DNA from: CAMDTE01 sp034679985
GTDB lineage: Bacteria > Bacteroidota > Bacteroidia > Flavobacteriales > Schleiferiaceae
Length of the DNA stretch: 51,649 nt
Assembly (NCBI GenBank): GCA_034679985.1
Contig: JAXITR010000012.1
Coordinates: 1 to 51,649, forward strand
Reading direction: 5' to 3'
Of the stretch, positions 7,791 to 15,230 are shown one piece after another; position 1 is the first letter of the stretch; every line of letters begins with the position of its first letter. The notes beneath the pieces were generated by a model. The model was not told where the DNA came from and searched no databases. It worked only from the letters and a program-made list of their open reading frames with translations. The position numbers were made by a program, and so were the translations under genes.

Positions 7791-8562
7791 GAGTTTTCAA
7801 AGGTACTTCGCAACGCTCTCCTACCACGGGGCAGACTTCGCCGGTTGGCAAGTTCAGCCCGGCCAGAACACCGTTCAGGGGGTTTTGAACGAAGCCTTTT
7901 ACCGTATTTTGGGCGCTTCCGGTGGGGTGGTTGGAGCCGGACGCACCGATGCCGGCGTGCACGGACGGAACTACGTGGCCCATGTGGATGTACCCAAAGC
8001 GCCAGAAGACCTGGAGCAAGCCTTGTTCAAGCTAAACCGCATGCTTCCGCCCTCCGTAGTGGTGCATGCCCTGCAAACGGTGGAGCCCAATGCCCACGCG
8101 CGGTTTTCCTGTACGGGGCGGGCCTACTGGTACCGATTGGCGCGCACCAAAAGCCCGTTTAACCGGGACGTTGCTTGGTTGGTGGATCGCTCCTTAAACG
8201 AAGCCAACCTCCGCTGGGCTGCGGAACAGCTCATTGGTGAACACGACTTTTCTGCCTTTGCAAAAGCCGATGCAGACCACACCACGCCCCTGTGCACCGT
8301 CCACGAGGCCTTCTGGGAATTTCAGGACGAGGAATGGCACTTCCGTATACGGGCCAATCGTTTTTTGCGCAACATGGTTCGCGCCTTGGTGGGTACCCAG
8401 GTAGAGTTGGCCTTGGGGCGCTCCACCCGTTCGGAATTTTCGGATTTGCTGCAGGGGGGGAGTCGCAGCGACGCAGGCGTCAGCGCCCCGGCTCACGGAC
8501 TTTTTTTTAACGGGGCAGAATACCCCACAACGTGTTACAGCAATGGCTCCAGTGAGCGGTAA
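7789..8562 (+). CDS. truA: tRNA pseudouridine(38-40) synthase
   Basis: 257 residues. The catalytic aspartate is in the family motif GAGRTDAGVHG; other conserved stretches are YHGADFAGWQVQP at the N-terminus and NRFLRNMVRALVGTQ. TruA modifies uridines 38-40 of the anticodon stem-loop. The ATG at 7789 (MSFQRYFATLSYHG) is the family start; a long upstream in-frame extension is an antisense artefact. The gene contains an intact in-frame G7 run (8454-8460). Its 3' end overlaps the next gene by 20 bases, so they are likely cotranscribed. Confidence 0.96.
   Translation: MSFQRYFATLSYHGADFAGWQVQPGQNTVQGVLNEAFYRILGASGGVVGAGRTDAGVHGRNYVAHVDVPKAPEDLEQALFKLNRMLPPSVVVHALQTVEPNAHARFSCTGRAYWYRLARTKSPFNRDVAWLVDRSLNEANLRWAAEQLIGEHDFSAFAKADADHTTPLCTVHEAFWEFQDEEWHFRIRANRFLRNMVRALVGTQVELALGRSTRSEFSDLLQGGSRSDAGVSAPAHGLFFNGAEYPTTCYSNGSSER
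7798..7805 (-). promoter_or_regulatory. Promoter -7 element of the phosphoesterase gene, inside truA
   Basis: TACCTTTG on the minus strand ends 7 bases before the ATG at 7790. It faces the truA promoter, so the two RNA polymerase footprints must overlap. Confidence 0.6.
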
Positions 8563-10297
8563 GGCCTTCGACGCCCAAATTCTTCGCGGTATTTTGCGGT
8601 ACGCCAAACCTTACTGGAAGACGTTTGCGCTCGCAGGAGCCTTAACCGTGGTTCTGGGACTTCTGTCCACCGCGCGCCCGCTGTTGATTCGCGACGCCGT
8701 AGACACCGCCGTAGCCGCGGAATCCGCCGGTGATGTGCACCGAATTCTCTTGGTTTTGTTCGGCCTGCTCCTGGTGGAAGGACTCCTGCAGTGGTCGTTT
8801 TACCGCATGACCAATCGCTTGGGTCAGTGGGTCATTCGCGACCTGCGGGTGCAACTTTTTGACCGCCTACTCCGCTTCAAAATGAGTTATTTCGACCGCA
8901 CTCCCGTAGGCACCTTGGTCACCCGTACCGTGTCCGACGCCGAAACGATTGCGGACATATTTGCAGAGGGATTGTTGGTGATTTTTGGTGATTTTTTCAA
9001 AATTGCCGTCCTGCTGTTGGCTTTGTTTCTCACGTTTGACCCCACCTTGGTCCTGATTTCACTGAGCGTCATCCCCATCCTTTTTGTGGCCACCCGCTGG
9101 TTCCAAAAATCCATCCAAGCCAGCTTCACGGACGTCCGGAACCAAGTAGCCGCCCTGAACGCGTTTGTGCAAGAGCGCATCACGGGAATGGCTCTGGTGC
9201 ACCTTTTTGGGCGCGAAAAGGCAGAGGCCGCCCGTTTTGAGGCCATCAACGCCAAACACCGAGACGCCAACATTCGAAGCATTTGGTCGTTTAGCCTCTT
9301 TTTGCCCATCATCGAACTGCTGAGTGCCGTGAGCATTGGCTTGGCCGTTTGGTATGGAGGTTACCGTGCGGCCGCCGGCGATGGGGTTACGGTAGGGGAC
9401 TTGACCGCCATGATCTTGTTCATCAACATGCTCTACCGCCCGCTGCGTCAATTGGCGGACCGCTTCAACACCTTGCAAATGGGCATGGTGGCGTCGGACC
9501 GGGTCCTTAAACTGATTGACCAAAAGGAGGAATTGGAGCCCAACGGCACGCACGCCGCGCCGCTTCGCGGTGGCATAGAGTTCCGCAACATTACGTTCGG
9601 ATACCGTCCGGACGAACCCGTGCTGCGTGGTTTTAACTTAACCATTTTACCAGGGGAAACACTTGCTGTGGTAGGTCCCACTGGCGCAGGAAAAAGCACC
9701 CTCATTGGGCTGCTTTTGGGGCACTACGAGCCGCAGGAAGGAGAAATTCGGGTGGACGGAATTCCGTTGCGGGAGTGGGACAAGGCATCGCTTCGTTCCC
9801 AGGCGGCCTTGGTCATGCAGGATGTTTTCCTGTTTTCCGGCACCGTACGGGACAACGTTACGTTGTTTGAGCCCCTGCCCGACGACGTTATTTGGAAGGC
9901 CGCAACCTCCATGGGACTGGCGGACTTCCTGCAGAAGTTACCGGGTGGGCTGGACTTTCAAGTACAGGAGCGCGGCAACACCTTGAGTACCGGTCAGCGC
10001 CAATTGCTGTCCTTCCTGCGGGCATTTCTCTTGAACCCGCCGGTGTTGGTGCTGGACGAGGCCACCAGCAACATAGACTCCGAGACGGAGCGCTGGGTGC
10101 AGTCCGCCACCGTGGCCCTCACGCGTGGCCGAACGTCCATCGTGGTGGCGCACCGATTGGCCACCATTTCGCACGCAGACCGCATCGCAGTAATTGCCGA
10201 CGGCGGCCTGGCCGAGTGCGGTACGCACGCAGAACTACAAGCCCTAAACGGCCGGTACGCGGAATTGGTTCGCGCCAGTTTTACAAATGCACATTAA
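8543..10297 (+). CDS. ABC-type exporter, fused permease and ATPase (MsbA/MDR-like)
   Basis: 584 residues: a six-helix transmembrane domain (about 20-320) followed by a nucleotide-binding domain (about 345-584). Walker A is GPTGAGKSTLIGLL, the signature is LSTGQRQ instead of the usual LSGGQ, Walker B is VLVLDEATSNID and the switch histidine is in VVAHRLATI. The LSxGQ variant is common in this family and should not abolish activity. It works as a homo- or heterodimer in the inner membrane, exporting lipids or drugs; the substrate cannot be read from sequence. Its start overlaps truA. Confidence 0.93.
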   Translation: MAPVSGKAFDAQILRGILRYAKPYWKTFALAGALTVVLGLLSTARPLLIRDAVDTAVAAESAGDVHRILLVLFGLLLVEGLLQWSFYRMTNRLGQWVIRDLRVQLFDRLLRFKMSYFDRTPVGTLVTRTVSDAETIADIFAEGLLVIFGDFFKIAVLLLALFLTFDPTLVLISLSVIPILFVATRWFQKSIQASFTDVRNQVAALNAFVQERITGMALVHLFGREKAEAARFEAINAKHRDANIRSIWSFSLFLPIIELLSAVSIGLAVWYGGYRAAAGDGVTVGDLTAMILFINMLYRPLRQLADRFNTLQMGMVASDRVLKLIDQKEELEPNGTHAAPLRGGIEFRNITFGYRPDEPVLRGFNLTILPGETLAVVGPTGAGKSTLIGLLLGHYEPQEGEIRVDGIPLREWDKASLRSQAALVMQDVFLFSGTVRDNVTLFEPLPDDVIWKAATSMGLADFLQKLPGGLDFQVQERGNTLSTGQRQLLSFLRAFLLNPPVLVLDEATSNIDSETERWVQSATVALTRGRTSIVVAHRLATISHADRIAVIADGGLAECGTHAELQALNGRYAELVRASFTNAH

Positions 10298-10361
10298 ATA
10301 GGGCCAACGCCGTCAGGAAGAGCAGCGTCAGAAACGCCCAAAGGGTTCTTTTCAGGACCAT
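10281..10361 (-). CDS. Candidate 26-residue single-span membrane peptide
   Basis: A short frame starting at ATG 10361 and ending at TAA 10281 encodes MVLKRTLWAF followed by LTLLFLTALALFNVHL, a basic N-terminus and one hydrophobic span. It overlaps the 3' part of the ribbon-helix-helix gene in another frame and the last 17 bases of the ABC exporter antisense. The TM-like composition is the only support; there is no clear ribosome binding site. It may be chance. Confidence 0.25.
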   Translation of the reverse strand: MVLKRTLWAFLTLLFLTALALFNVHL

Positions 10362-10563
10362 TTTTGGAGGGTTTTGAGGGTTTAGTGGGAAGCAAGCCGC
10401 TCGGTGCGGATGCGTGGGGTCTACTTTGGCGCAATGCCTGAGTTAGTACGTACTCCATTTGGCCGTTGACGCTCCGGAACTCGTCGGATGCCCAGGAAGC
10501 ATAGGCTTCCAGGGTGGAGGGGTCCAGCCGCACCACAAAGGATTTCTTGGCGGGCGCACTCAT
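10294..10563 (-). CDS. Arc-type ribbon-helix-helix protein
   Basis: 89 residues. The segment KKSFVVRLDPSTLEAYASWA, followed by DEFRSVNGQMEYVLTQALR, is a typical Arc-like ribbon-helix-helix: a short beta strand (FVVRL) and two helices. The remaining 40 residues (PSGLLPTKPSKPSKNGPEK onward) look disordered. Such proteins bind DNA as dimers; the target is unknown, and autoregulation is only a guess. Its ATG overlaps the stop of the upstream membrane protein by 4 bases, so the two are an operon. Its stop overlaps that of the convergent ABC exporter. Confidence 0.75.
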   Translation of the reverse strand: MSAPAKKSFVVRLDPSTLEAYASWASDEFRSVNGQMEYVLTQALRQSRPHASAPSGLLPTKPSKPSKNGPEKNPLGVSDAALPDGVGPI

Positions 10564-11147
10564 GGGGCAGGAGGGGTCCAGGCGTTCAACAAGTGCTTGG
10601 GGTTGGTCACTTCCGTGCAGCGGGAAGCCAGATCCAGTGCTTGGCGGCCCATTTCCGGATCTCGGAAAGCAAAACAGATGGACTTTTTACCCGACGTCGC
10701 CCAGTCCAGGCGCACTCCGGGCCCCTCAAAGAAGGCGTAGGTCCAACCGTGCGGTCCCAGTTTTACGCCGTATCCGCCGGCGTCCCAAGGCTCCACGTAA
10801 ACAACCTCTACACGTTTGAGATCGCTCCACGCCAAGCGTCGGTTGCGCCAAATTCCGAACCGGAGCCGAATTCCTTCCGGCCCCACGCTCCACGTAAACG
10901 GCGCGCGCAAGAGAAACTGCACCAGAAAGCCTTCCAGCGCCGTGATGCCCAACAAAACAAAAAAGGCAGTGGCGCCGTCTTCGTTGGGCGCGCCGTTGAG
11001 CCAGGCCCATACGTTTTGGTGTTCCAGGCCAAGTACCAAAAGCGTAACCGTGGTGTAGGAAATCCCCATCAACCACAAGATCCACGCGGGCATGCGGTAG
11101 GTTTCACCAATGGTTTGGACTTGGGAGGTGGAAGGAGTGAAGGGCAT
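10560..11147 (-). CDS. Two-span membrane protein with PH-like cytoplasmic domain
   Basis: 195 residues. Two hydrophobic segments (PAWILWLMGISYTTVTLLVL and ATAFFVLLGITALEGFLVQ, about 20-80) are followed by a soluble part starting WSVGPEGIRLRFGIWRNRRL and W(S)DLKRVEVVYVEP, the pattern of bacterial PH-like (YdbT/bPH) domains. The ATG at 11147 was chosen over an upstream TTG. The function is unknown. It is translationally coupled to the ribbon-helix-helix gene. Confidence 0.6.
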   Translation of the reverse strand: MPFTPSTSQVQTIGETYRMPAWILWLMGISYTTVTLLVLGLEHQNVWAWLNGAPNEDGATAFFVLLGITALEGFLVQFLLRAPFTWSVGPEGIRLRFGIWRNRRLAWSDLKRVEVVYVEPWDAGGYGVKLGPHGWTYAFFEGPGVRLDWATSGKKSICFAFRDPEMGRQALDLASRCTEVTNPKHLLNAWTPPAP

Positions 11148-11296
11148 GCAATTTTGAAACAGTCGCAAATATCAAAATATAATTGTAATAATATCAAATT
11201 AGTATCAAATATATTTTCAATTCATTTATTGATGTTTTAACATTGAATAAAACATTCGACATACCTTTGCTGTTGTAACAACTAAAACAATCCAAC
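11148..11296. other. AT-rich divergent intergenic region
   Basis: About 150 bases between the PH-like gene and the YceI gene, strikingly AT-rich within a GC-rich neighbourhood (runs such as caaatatcaaaatataatt). It holds the YceI promoter (TTG 11243-11245, TACCTTTG 11262-11269, 16-base spacer) and, on the minus strand, a TATATTTG match at 11206-11213 that may be chance given the composition. Confidence 0.6.
11243..11269 (+). promoter_or_regulatory. Promoter of the YceI lipoprotein gene
   Basis: A TTG -33-like element (11243-11245), 16 bases, then TACCTTTG (11262-11269), the exact Bacteroidota -7 consensus. The leader to the ATG at 11297 would be about 22-25 bases. Confidence 0.65.
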
Positions 11297-11935
11297 ATGA
11301 ACTACAAATTTGCCCTCTTGGCACTCGCCACCGCAGGTATCCTGGGAACCTCTTGCTCCAACAACAGCGCAGACGCTGCCGGTGATGTTGCTGCCGCCGC
11401 AGACGTTACCTACACCGTGGACACTACCGCATCCGTTCTCAACTGGAAAGGCAACAAGCCTTTTGTGAAAGACTACGGCCACGCCGGTACCGTGCGTTTG
11501 GTTTCTGGCGAGCTGACCTTAGACACTGCCGATCAATTGGCATCGGGTTCGTTTGTGTTCAACATGAACTCCATTGTGTGCACCGACGCGGCCATGGAGC
11601 AGGAGTACAAAGACAAGTTGGTGGGCCACCTGAAGAGCGCCGATTTCTTTGACGCCGCTACCTACGCAACCGCTTCCTTCGACGTAACCAAGTACGAAGC
11701 AGGTACCTTGTTTGGCAACCTGACCATCAAGGACAGCGCCGTTGCCGTATCCTTTCCTGCAACCGTAGTGGTAGCAGATTCTACCGTAACCTTGAGCGCT
11801 CCTGAATTCAAGATCGACCGCAAGAAGTGGGGCGTTTCTTTTGGCTCTACCGGTATTGTTGGCTTGGCCAAAGACCAGTTGATCAACGACGAAATCACCT
11901 TGTCCTTTGAGGTGAAGGCCAATCGCGCCAAGTAA
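11297..11935 (+). CDS. YceI-domain lipoprotein
   Basis: 212 residues. A lipoprotein signal ends in the lipobox LGTSC (Cys20), followed by an acidic/Asn-rich linker that fits surface or outer-membrane sorting. The domain from about residue 40 (YTVDTTASVLNWKGNKPF) through GTVRLVSGELTLD to the C-terminal KKWGVSFGSTG and LINDEITLSFEVKA is a YceI beta-barrel, a fold known to bind isoprenoids such as polyprenyl chains. The ligand here is unknown. Monocistronic: its own promoter precedes it and a strong terminator follows. Confidence 0.93.
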   Translation: MNYKFALLALATAGILGTSCSNNSADAAGDVAAAADVTYTVDTTASVLNWKGNKPFVKDYGHAGTVRLVSGELTLDTADQLASGSFVFNMNSIVCTDAAMEQEYKDKLVGHLKSADFFDAATYATASFDVTKYEAGTLFGNLTIKDSAVAVSFPATVVVADSTVTLSAPEFKIDRKKWGVSFGSTGIVGLAKDQLINDEITLSFEVKANRAK

Positions 11936-11993
11936 GCTCACAACCTTCCTCTGGGCTCTCGCGTGTTGTGCGGGGTGAGCGAACTGGAAATCC

Positions 11994-12035
11994 AAAAAAG
12001 GGGCTGTCTCATGACGAGGCAGCCCCATTTTTTTT
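11994..12035. terminator. Bidirectional terminator between the YceI and epimerase genes
   Basis: An 11-bp stem (GGGGCTGTCTC at 12000-12010 and its partner at 12016-12026, with one G-U wobble) and a 5-base loop. T8 follows on the plus strand and A6 precedes it, so both convergent transcripts get a U-run. Confidence 0.9.
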
Positions 12036-12091
12036 GCGCACTGTCAGGAGGATTCTTGCGGATGCTGATGCTCGTATTGGAGTGCTTGGTC

Positions 12092-13003
12092 TTACCGCTT
12101 AACCACAGAGGCCAATGCCGCATCCAAATCGGTAAAGCGGTGCACAAAGCCCGTTGCGCGTAACTTTTCGGACGAAGCCGGTGTGCTTCCCAACACCAGG
12201 ATGGAGCGATCGCCCAATACAAGCCGCAGTAAAAACGCGGGCGGAGCCGGTGCCCAAAACGGTTTCTTAAGGACCCGGGCCAGTGCGGCACTGAAATCGC
12301 GGTTGGTGGCGGGCGCAACCCCTACGGCGTTGTACACGCCGTTCATGGTTTCCCGCTGAGCGGCGTGCACAAATGCAGCAGCCAAATCCTCTACGTGAAT
12401 CCACGGCATCCACTGTTGCCCAGATCCCAAGGGAGAGCCCAATCCCGCCCGGAACAGCGGCAGCATGGCGCTCAGCGCCCCGCCTTGGCCCAGCACAATG
12501 CCAATACGCAGTTGAACCGTTCGAATGCCTAATGTGCGGAATTGATCCGTTGCCAACTCCCAGTGGCGAACCACCTCCGCCAGGAACCCCGTGCCGTTTC
12601 CGTCGTTTTCCGTGAGTTGGGGAGTGCCCGCCGCTTGGTCTGGGTATATACCCACCGCTGAAGCGCAAACAACGGTCTGCGGACGCTCTGCAGCGGGAAG
12701 GGAGCGCAGTCGGTCCACCAATAAATCCGTCCCTTTTTGGCGGCTAGTGAGAATTTCCCGACGGTGTGCCGCGGTCCATTTCTCGGAGACCGAGGCTCCG
12801 GCCAGGTGGTGTACCACAGAAACGCCGCGCAGAACCGCGGGATCCAGTACACCGGTATCCGGGCTCCAGTACTGGACGTTGGCGTCAGGGGATTGTCCGA
12901 AGCGGGTTGTTAGGGTGCGGACTTCGTGGCCTGCTGCTCGCAACTGTGCTACAAGTTCGGTCCCCACCAATCCGGTGGCGCCGGTGACCAAATGAATCGA
13001 CAT
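12092..13003 (-). CDS. TIGR01777-family NAD(P)-dependent epimerase/oxidoreductase
   Basis: 303 residues. The N-terminal dinucleotide-binding motif is VTGATGLVGTEL; SVVHHLAGASVSEKWTAAHR and MLPLFRAGLGSPLGSGQQWM with PWIHVEDLAAAFVHA are characteristic of the YfcH/TIGR01777 family of atypical short-chain dehydrogenases. The substrate is unknown. It shares the terminator with the convergent YceI gene. Possible -7 element AACTTTTG at 13043-13050 (one mismatch). Confidence 0.92.
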   Translation of the reverse strand: MSIHLVTGATGLVGTELVAQLRAAGHEVRTLTTRFGQSPDANVQYWSPDTGVLDPAVLRGVSVVHHLAGASVSEKWTAAHRREILTSRQKGTDLLVDRLRSLPAAERPQTVVCASAVGIYPDQAAGTPQLTENDGNGTGFLAEVVRHWELATDQFRTLGIRTVQLRIGIVLGQGGALSAMLPLFRAGLGSPLGSGQQWMPWIHVEDLAAAFVHAAQRETMNGVYNAVGVAPATNRDFSAALARVLKKPFWAPAPPAFLLRLVLGDRSILVLGSTPASSEKLRATGFVHRFTDLDAALASVVKR

Positions 13004-13107
13004 GGTATGGGTTTATTACCCAATGGAAACAAAAGGCGAGTACAAAAGTTCCCGCCCAATGCAGCAGTTGGTCCGTCCATTCCAGGAAAGGTTAACGGCG
13101 CGCAGGA

Positions 13108-14151
13108 TCAGATGCGCACCATCCAGCCGTGCACGTCTTCCGCACGACCGTGGCGAATGTCTGCCAATGCCTTTTTTACGCGCTGGGCCACTCCGTCTTG
13201 AGGAGCCGGCACGTCAATCATCTTGCCTTGGTACCCAATGCCGTCGATGGGGCTTACCACGGCTGCGGTTCCCATGCCAAAAGCCTCTTGCAAGGTGCCT
13301 TTTTGGGCGTGCTCCTGCAACTCGTGCACGGAAACTTTGCGCTCCTCAACCGGCATGCCCCACGAACGGGCAACCGTCAAGATGGAATCGCGGGTAATGC
13401 CCGCCAAAATGCGGTCCGTCAGCGCAGGAGTCACCAGAACACCGTCCAGAACAAACGCAACGTTCATGGTCCCCGCTTCCTCCAAGTAGGCGTGCTCCAC
13501 GTGGTCCGTCCACAAAACCTGGTTGAAACCCTCCTTTTGGGCCTGTGCGGTGGCGTAGAACGCACCGCCGTAGTTGCCCGCGGCTTTGGTATAACCCACA
13601 CCACCGGAGGCAGCGCGGGTGTAGTGGTCCTCAATTTTAACCTTAACCGGTTGCGCGTAGTAAGCCCCTACGGGACCGGTCAAAATCGCAAAAGTGTATT
13701 CCTCGGACGGTCGGGCCGTGATGAATTCCGACGAGCCGAACAAGAAGGGACGGATGTACAAACTCATGTCCTCCCCGGCGGGCACCCAAGCTTCGTCCAC
13801 GCGAAGTAACTCCAAGAGGCCTTCCATGAAGATTTCCTTGGGAATTTCCGGGATGAGGAGGCGAGATCCGGAACGATTCAATCGAGCCCAGTTGGCTTCC
13901 GGACGAAACACGGCCACGTGCCCGTCGTCTTGGCGGTACGCCTTCATACCTTCAAACACGGCCTGGCCGTAGTGCAAGGCGTGCAGACCCAAACCGTGGT
14001 GCATGGCACCATAAGGTTTGATCCGGCCTTCACCCCAGGAACCGTTGCTAAAAACGACATCAAAGGTGTGGTCAGAGATGTGCTGACCAAAGCCAATATT
14101 CTGAAAATCAATAGTATTGATTCGAGATTCTGCGGCGCGTTGGATGTTCAT
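13108..14151 (-). CDS. ilvE: Branched-chain amino acid aminotransferase
   Basis: 347 residues, class IV PLP aminotransferase. The conserved GVGYTKAAGNYGGAF segment carries the PLP lysine; other family stretches are YGQAVFEGMKAYR, LYIRPFLFG and EEAGTMNVAFV. It performs the last step of Leu/Ile/Val synthesis or the first of their breakdown. The ATG at 14151 (MNIQRAAESRI) was chosen because upstream in-frame sequence is antisense to the DUF4920 gene. It is divergent from the DUF4920 gene, as usual in Flavobacteriia. Its -7 element TACCTTTG lies 49 bases upstream. Confidence 0.96.
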   Translation of the reverse strand: MNIQRAAESRINTIDFQNIGFGQHISDHTFDVVFSNGSWGEGRIKPYGAMHHGLGLHALHYGQAVFEGMKAYRQDDGHVAVFRPEANWARLNRSGSRLLIPEIPKEIFMEGLLELLRVDEAWVPAGEDMSLYIRPFLFGSSEFITARPSEEYTFAILTGPVGAYYAQPVKVKIEDHYTRAASGGVGYTKAAGNYGGAFYATAQAQKEGFNQVLWTDHVEHAYLEEAGTMNVAFVLDGVLVTPALTDRILAGITRDSILTVARSWGMPVEERKVSVHELQEHAQKGTLQEAFGMGTAAVVSPIDGIGYQGKMIDVPAPQDGVAQRVKKALADIRHGRAEDVHGWMVRI

Positions 14152-14200
14152 GGTACCTTGTTCTAAGCGTATGCGGGGTTCTGAGCCTCCCCAAGAAGCG

Positions 14201-14208
14201 CAAAGGTA
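14201..14208 (-). promoter_or_regulatory. Promoter -7 element of ilvE
   Basis: TACCTTTG on the minus strand, exact TAnnTTTG match. The leader to the ATG at 14151 is about 45 bases. Confidence 0.6.
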
Positions 14209-14226
14209 CTTCATTCGGAACTTTTG

Positions 14227-14234
14227 TATCTTTG
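14227..14234 (+). promoter_or_regulatory. Promoter -7 element of the DUF4920 operon
   Basis: TATCTTTG, exact TAnnTTTG match, only 4 bases before the ATG at 14239, implying a leaderless transcript. Confidence 0.6.
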
Positions 14235-14238
14235 TTGG

Positions 14239-14730
14239 ATGAAAAATTCCCTTCTTTTTGCGGGCGCAACGGCTTTGCTGTTGGCGGCCTGCCAGCCCTC
14301 GGGCAAAGCTGCTGACAACCGTTCGTTCGCCTACTTTGGGGACACCATTGAAACTGCGGGAGCCTTGTCTCCAGAGGCGTTGCTGGAACAGTTGAAGACG
14401 TCGGACTCGATTGCGGCCACCGTTGAGGCGTCCATCGACGGTGTATGCCAAGCAAAGGGTTGCTGGATGGATTTGAACATGGGCAACGGACAAACGATGA
14501 CCGTTCGTTTCAAAGACTACGCATTCTTCGTTCCCATGGACGCCACGGGCAAAAAAGCAGTGGTCTCTGGCTACGTGAAAGTGGACACCCTGAGCGTGGA
14601 TTGGCTGAAGCACAAAGCATCGGATGCCGGAAAGTCGCAGGCCCACATCGACAGCATTACCGAGCCACGCGTGGAGTACAGTTTCTTGGCCAACGGCGTA
14701 GCCATTGAGGCCGAAGCGGCTAAAAAATGA
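14239..14730 (+). CDS. DUF4920 lipoprotein
   Basis: 163 residues with a lipoprotein signal ending LLAAC (Cys18). The body matches DUF4920: FAYFGDTIETAGALSPEALLEQ, then CQAKGCWMDLNMGNGQ and RFKDYAFFVP, ending in a KxTYSF-like EYSFLANGVAIE. The paired cysteines in CQAKGCW could bind metal or form a disulfide. The start at 14239 rather than an upstream TTG is supported by the promoter element. It is the usual partner between ilvE and mnmD in Flavobacteriia (recalled). It overlaps the next gene by 4 bases. The function is unknown; an envelope protein. Confidence 0.85.
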   Translation: MKNSLLFAGATALLLAACQPSGKAADNRSFAYFGDTIETAGALSPEALLEQLKTSDSIAATVEASIDGVCQAKGCWMDLNMGNGQTMTVRFKDYAFFVPMDATGKKAVVSGYVKVDTLSVDWLKHKASDAGKSQAHIDSITEPRVEYSFLANGVAIEAEAAKK

Positions 14731-15230
14731 GTCCACGCGCGATTGCAAGCCTAGCCGCATTGGGCCTATTTGGTTTGTTGGCCGCCTGTTCCAACAAGGC
14801 GGACCAAGCCAAGCAGGAAGCCGTATCCGCAACCGAAGCCGGTACGATGTACCAAGCCAGTGAATTGGCGGCGCTGATGCGTGCCATGGCCTCCGGTCAC
14901 GAAGCCAATAAGGCCAAGTTTGCCGCCGGAGAATGGGACGCAGACGTACTGCGCAATTGGCGCGAAGTACACGCCAACATGCAGTCTGCGCAAGCCACCA
15001 AACCCAACGAGCTAGGGGAGGTGTTCCGCGAAAAATCCTCCGAGTATTTGGAGCGAATGGACGAGGTCATTGGTTTGGTGGAAGCCAATGCGCCCCAATC
15101 GGAAAAACGCGATGCGTACAATGCCTTGATTGAAACCTGCGTGGCGTGCCACCAGCAGCACTGTCAGGGGCCCATTCCGCGCATCCAAAAAATGAAGTTG
15201 CCCGCCGATGCCGCTACTGGAAACGAATGA
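14727..15230 (+). CDS. Lipoprotein with a single CxxCH heme motif (cytochrome c-like)
   Basis: 167 residues. A lipoprotein signal ends LLAAC (Cys21). A mostly helical middle is followed near the C-terminus by CVACHQQHC (residues 138-146), a covalent heme-binding motif as in c'/c556-type four-helix cytochromes, where CxxCH lies near the C-terminus. An extra HC after the motif is unusual. It is coupled to the DUF4920 gene upstream (ATGA overlap) and overlaps the MnmD fusion downstream by 23 bases, so all three share an operon. A periplasmic electron-transfer or sensing role is inferred only. Confidence 0.65.
   Translation: MSPRAIASLAALGLFGLLAACSNKADQAKQEAVSATEAGTMYQASELAALMRAMASGHEANKAKFAAGEWDADVLRNWREVHANMQSAQATKPNELGEVFREKSSEYLERMDEVIGLVEANAPQSEKRDAYNALIETCVACHQQHCQGPIPRIQKMKLPADAATGNE

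Noticed and set aside
13108..14832. 574-codon version of ilvE with a long N-terminal extension
   Set aside because: The extra residues are antisense to the DUF4920 gene and beyond the ilvE promoter; BCAT proteins start at MNIQ here.
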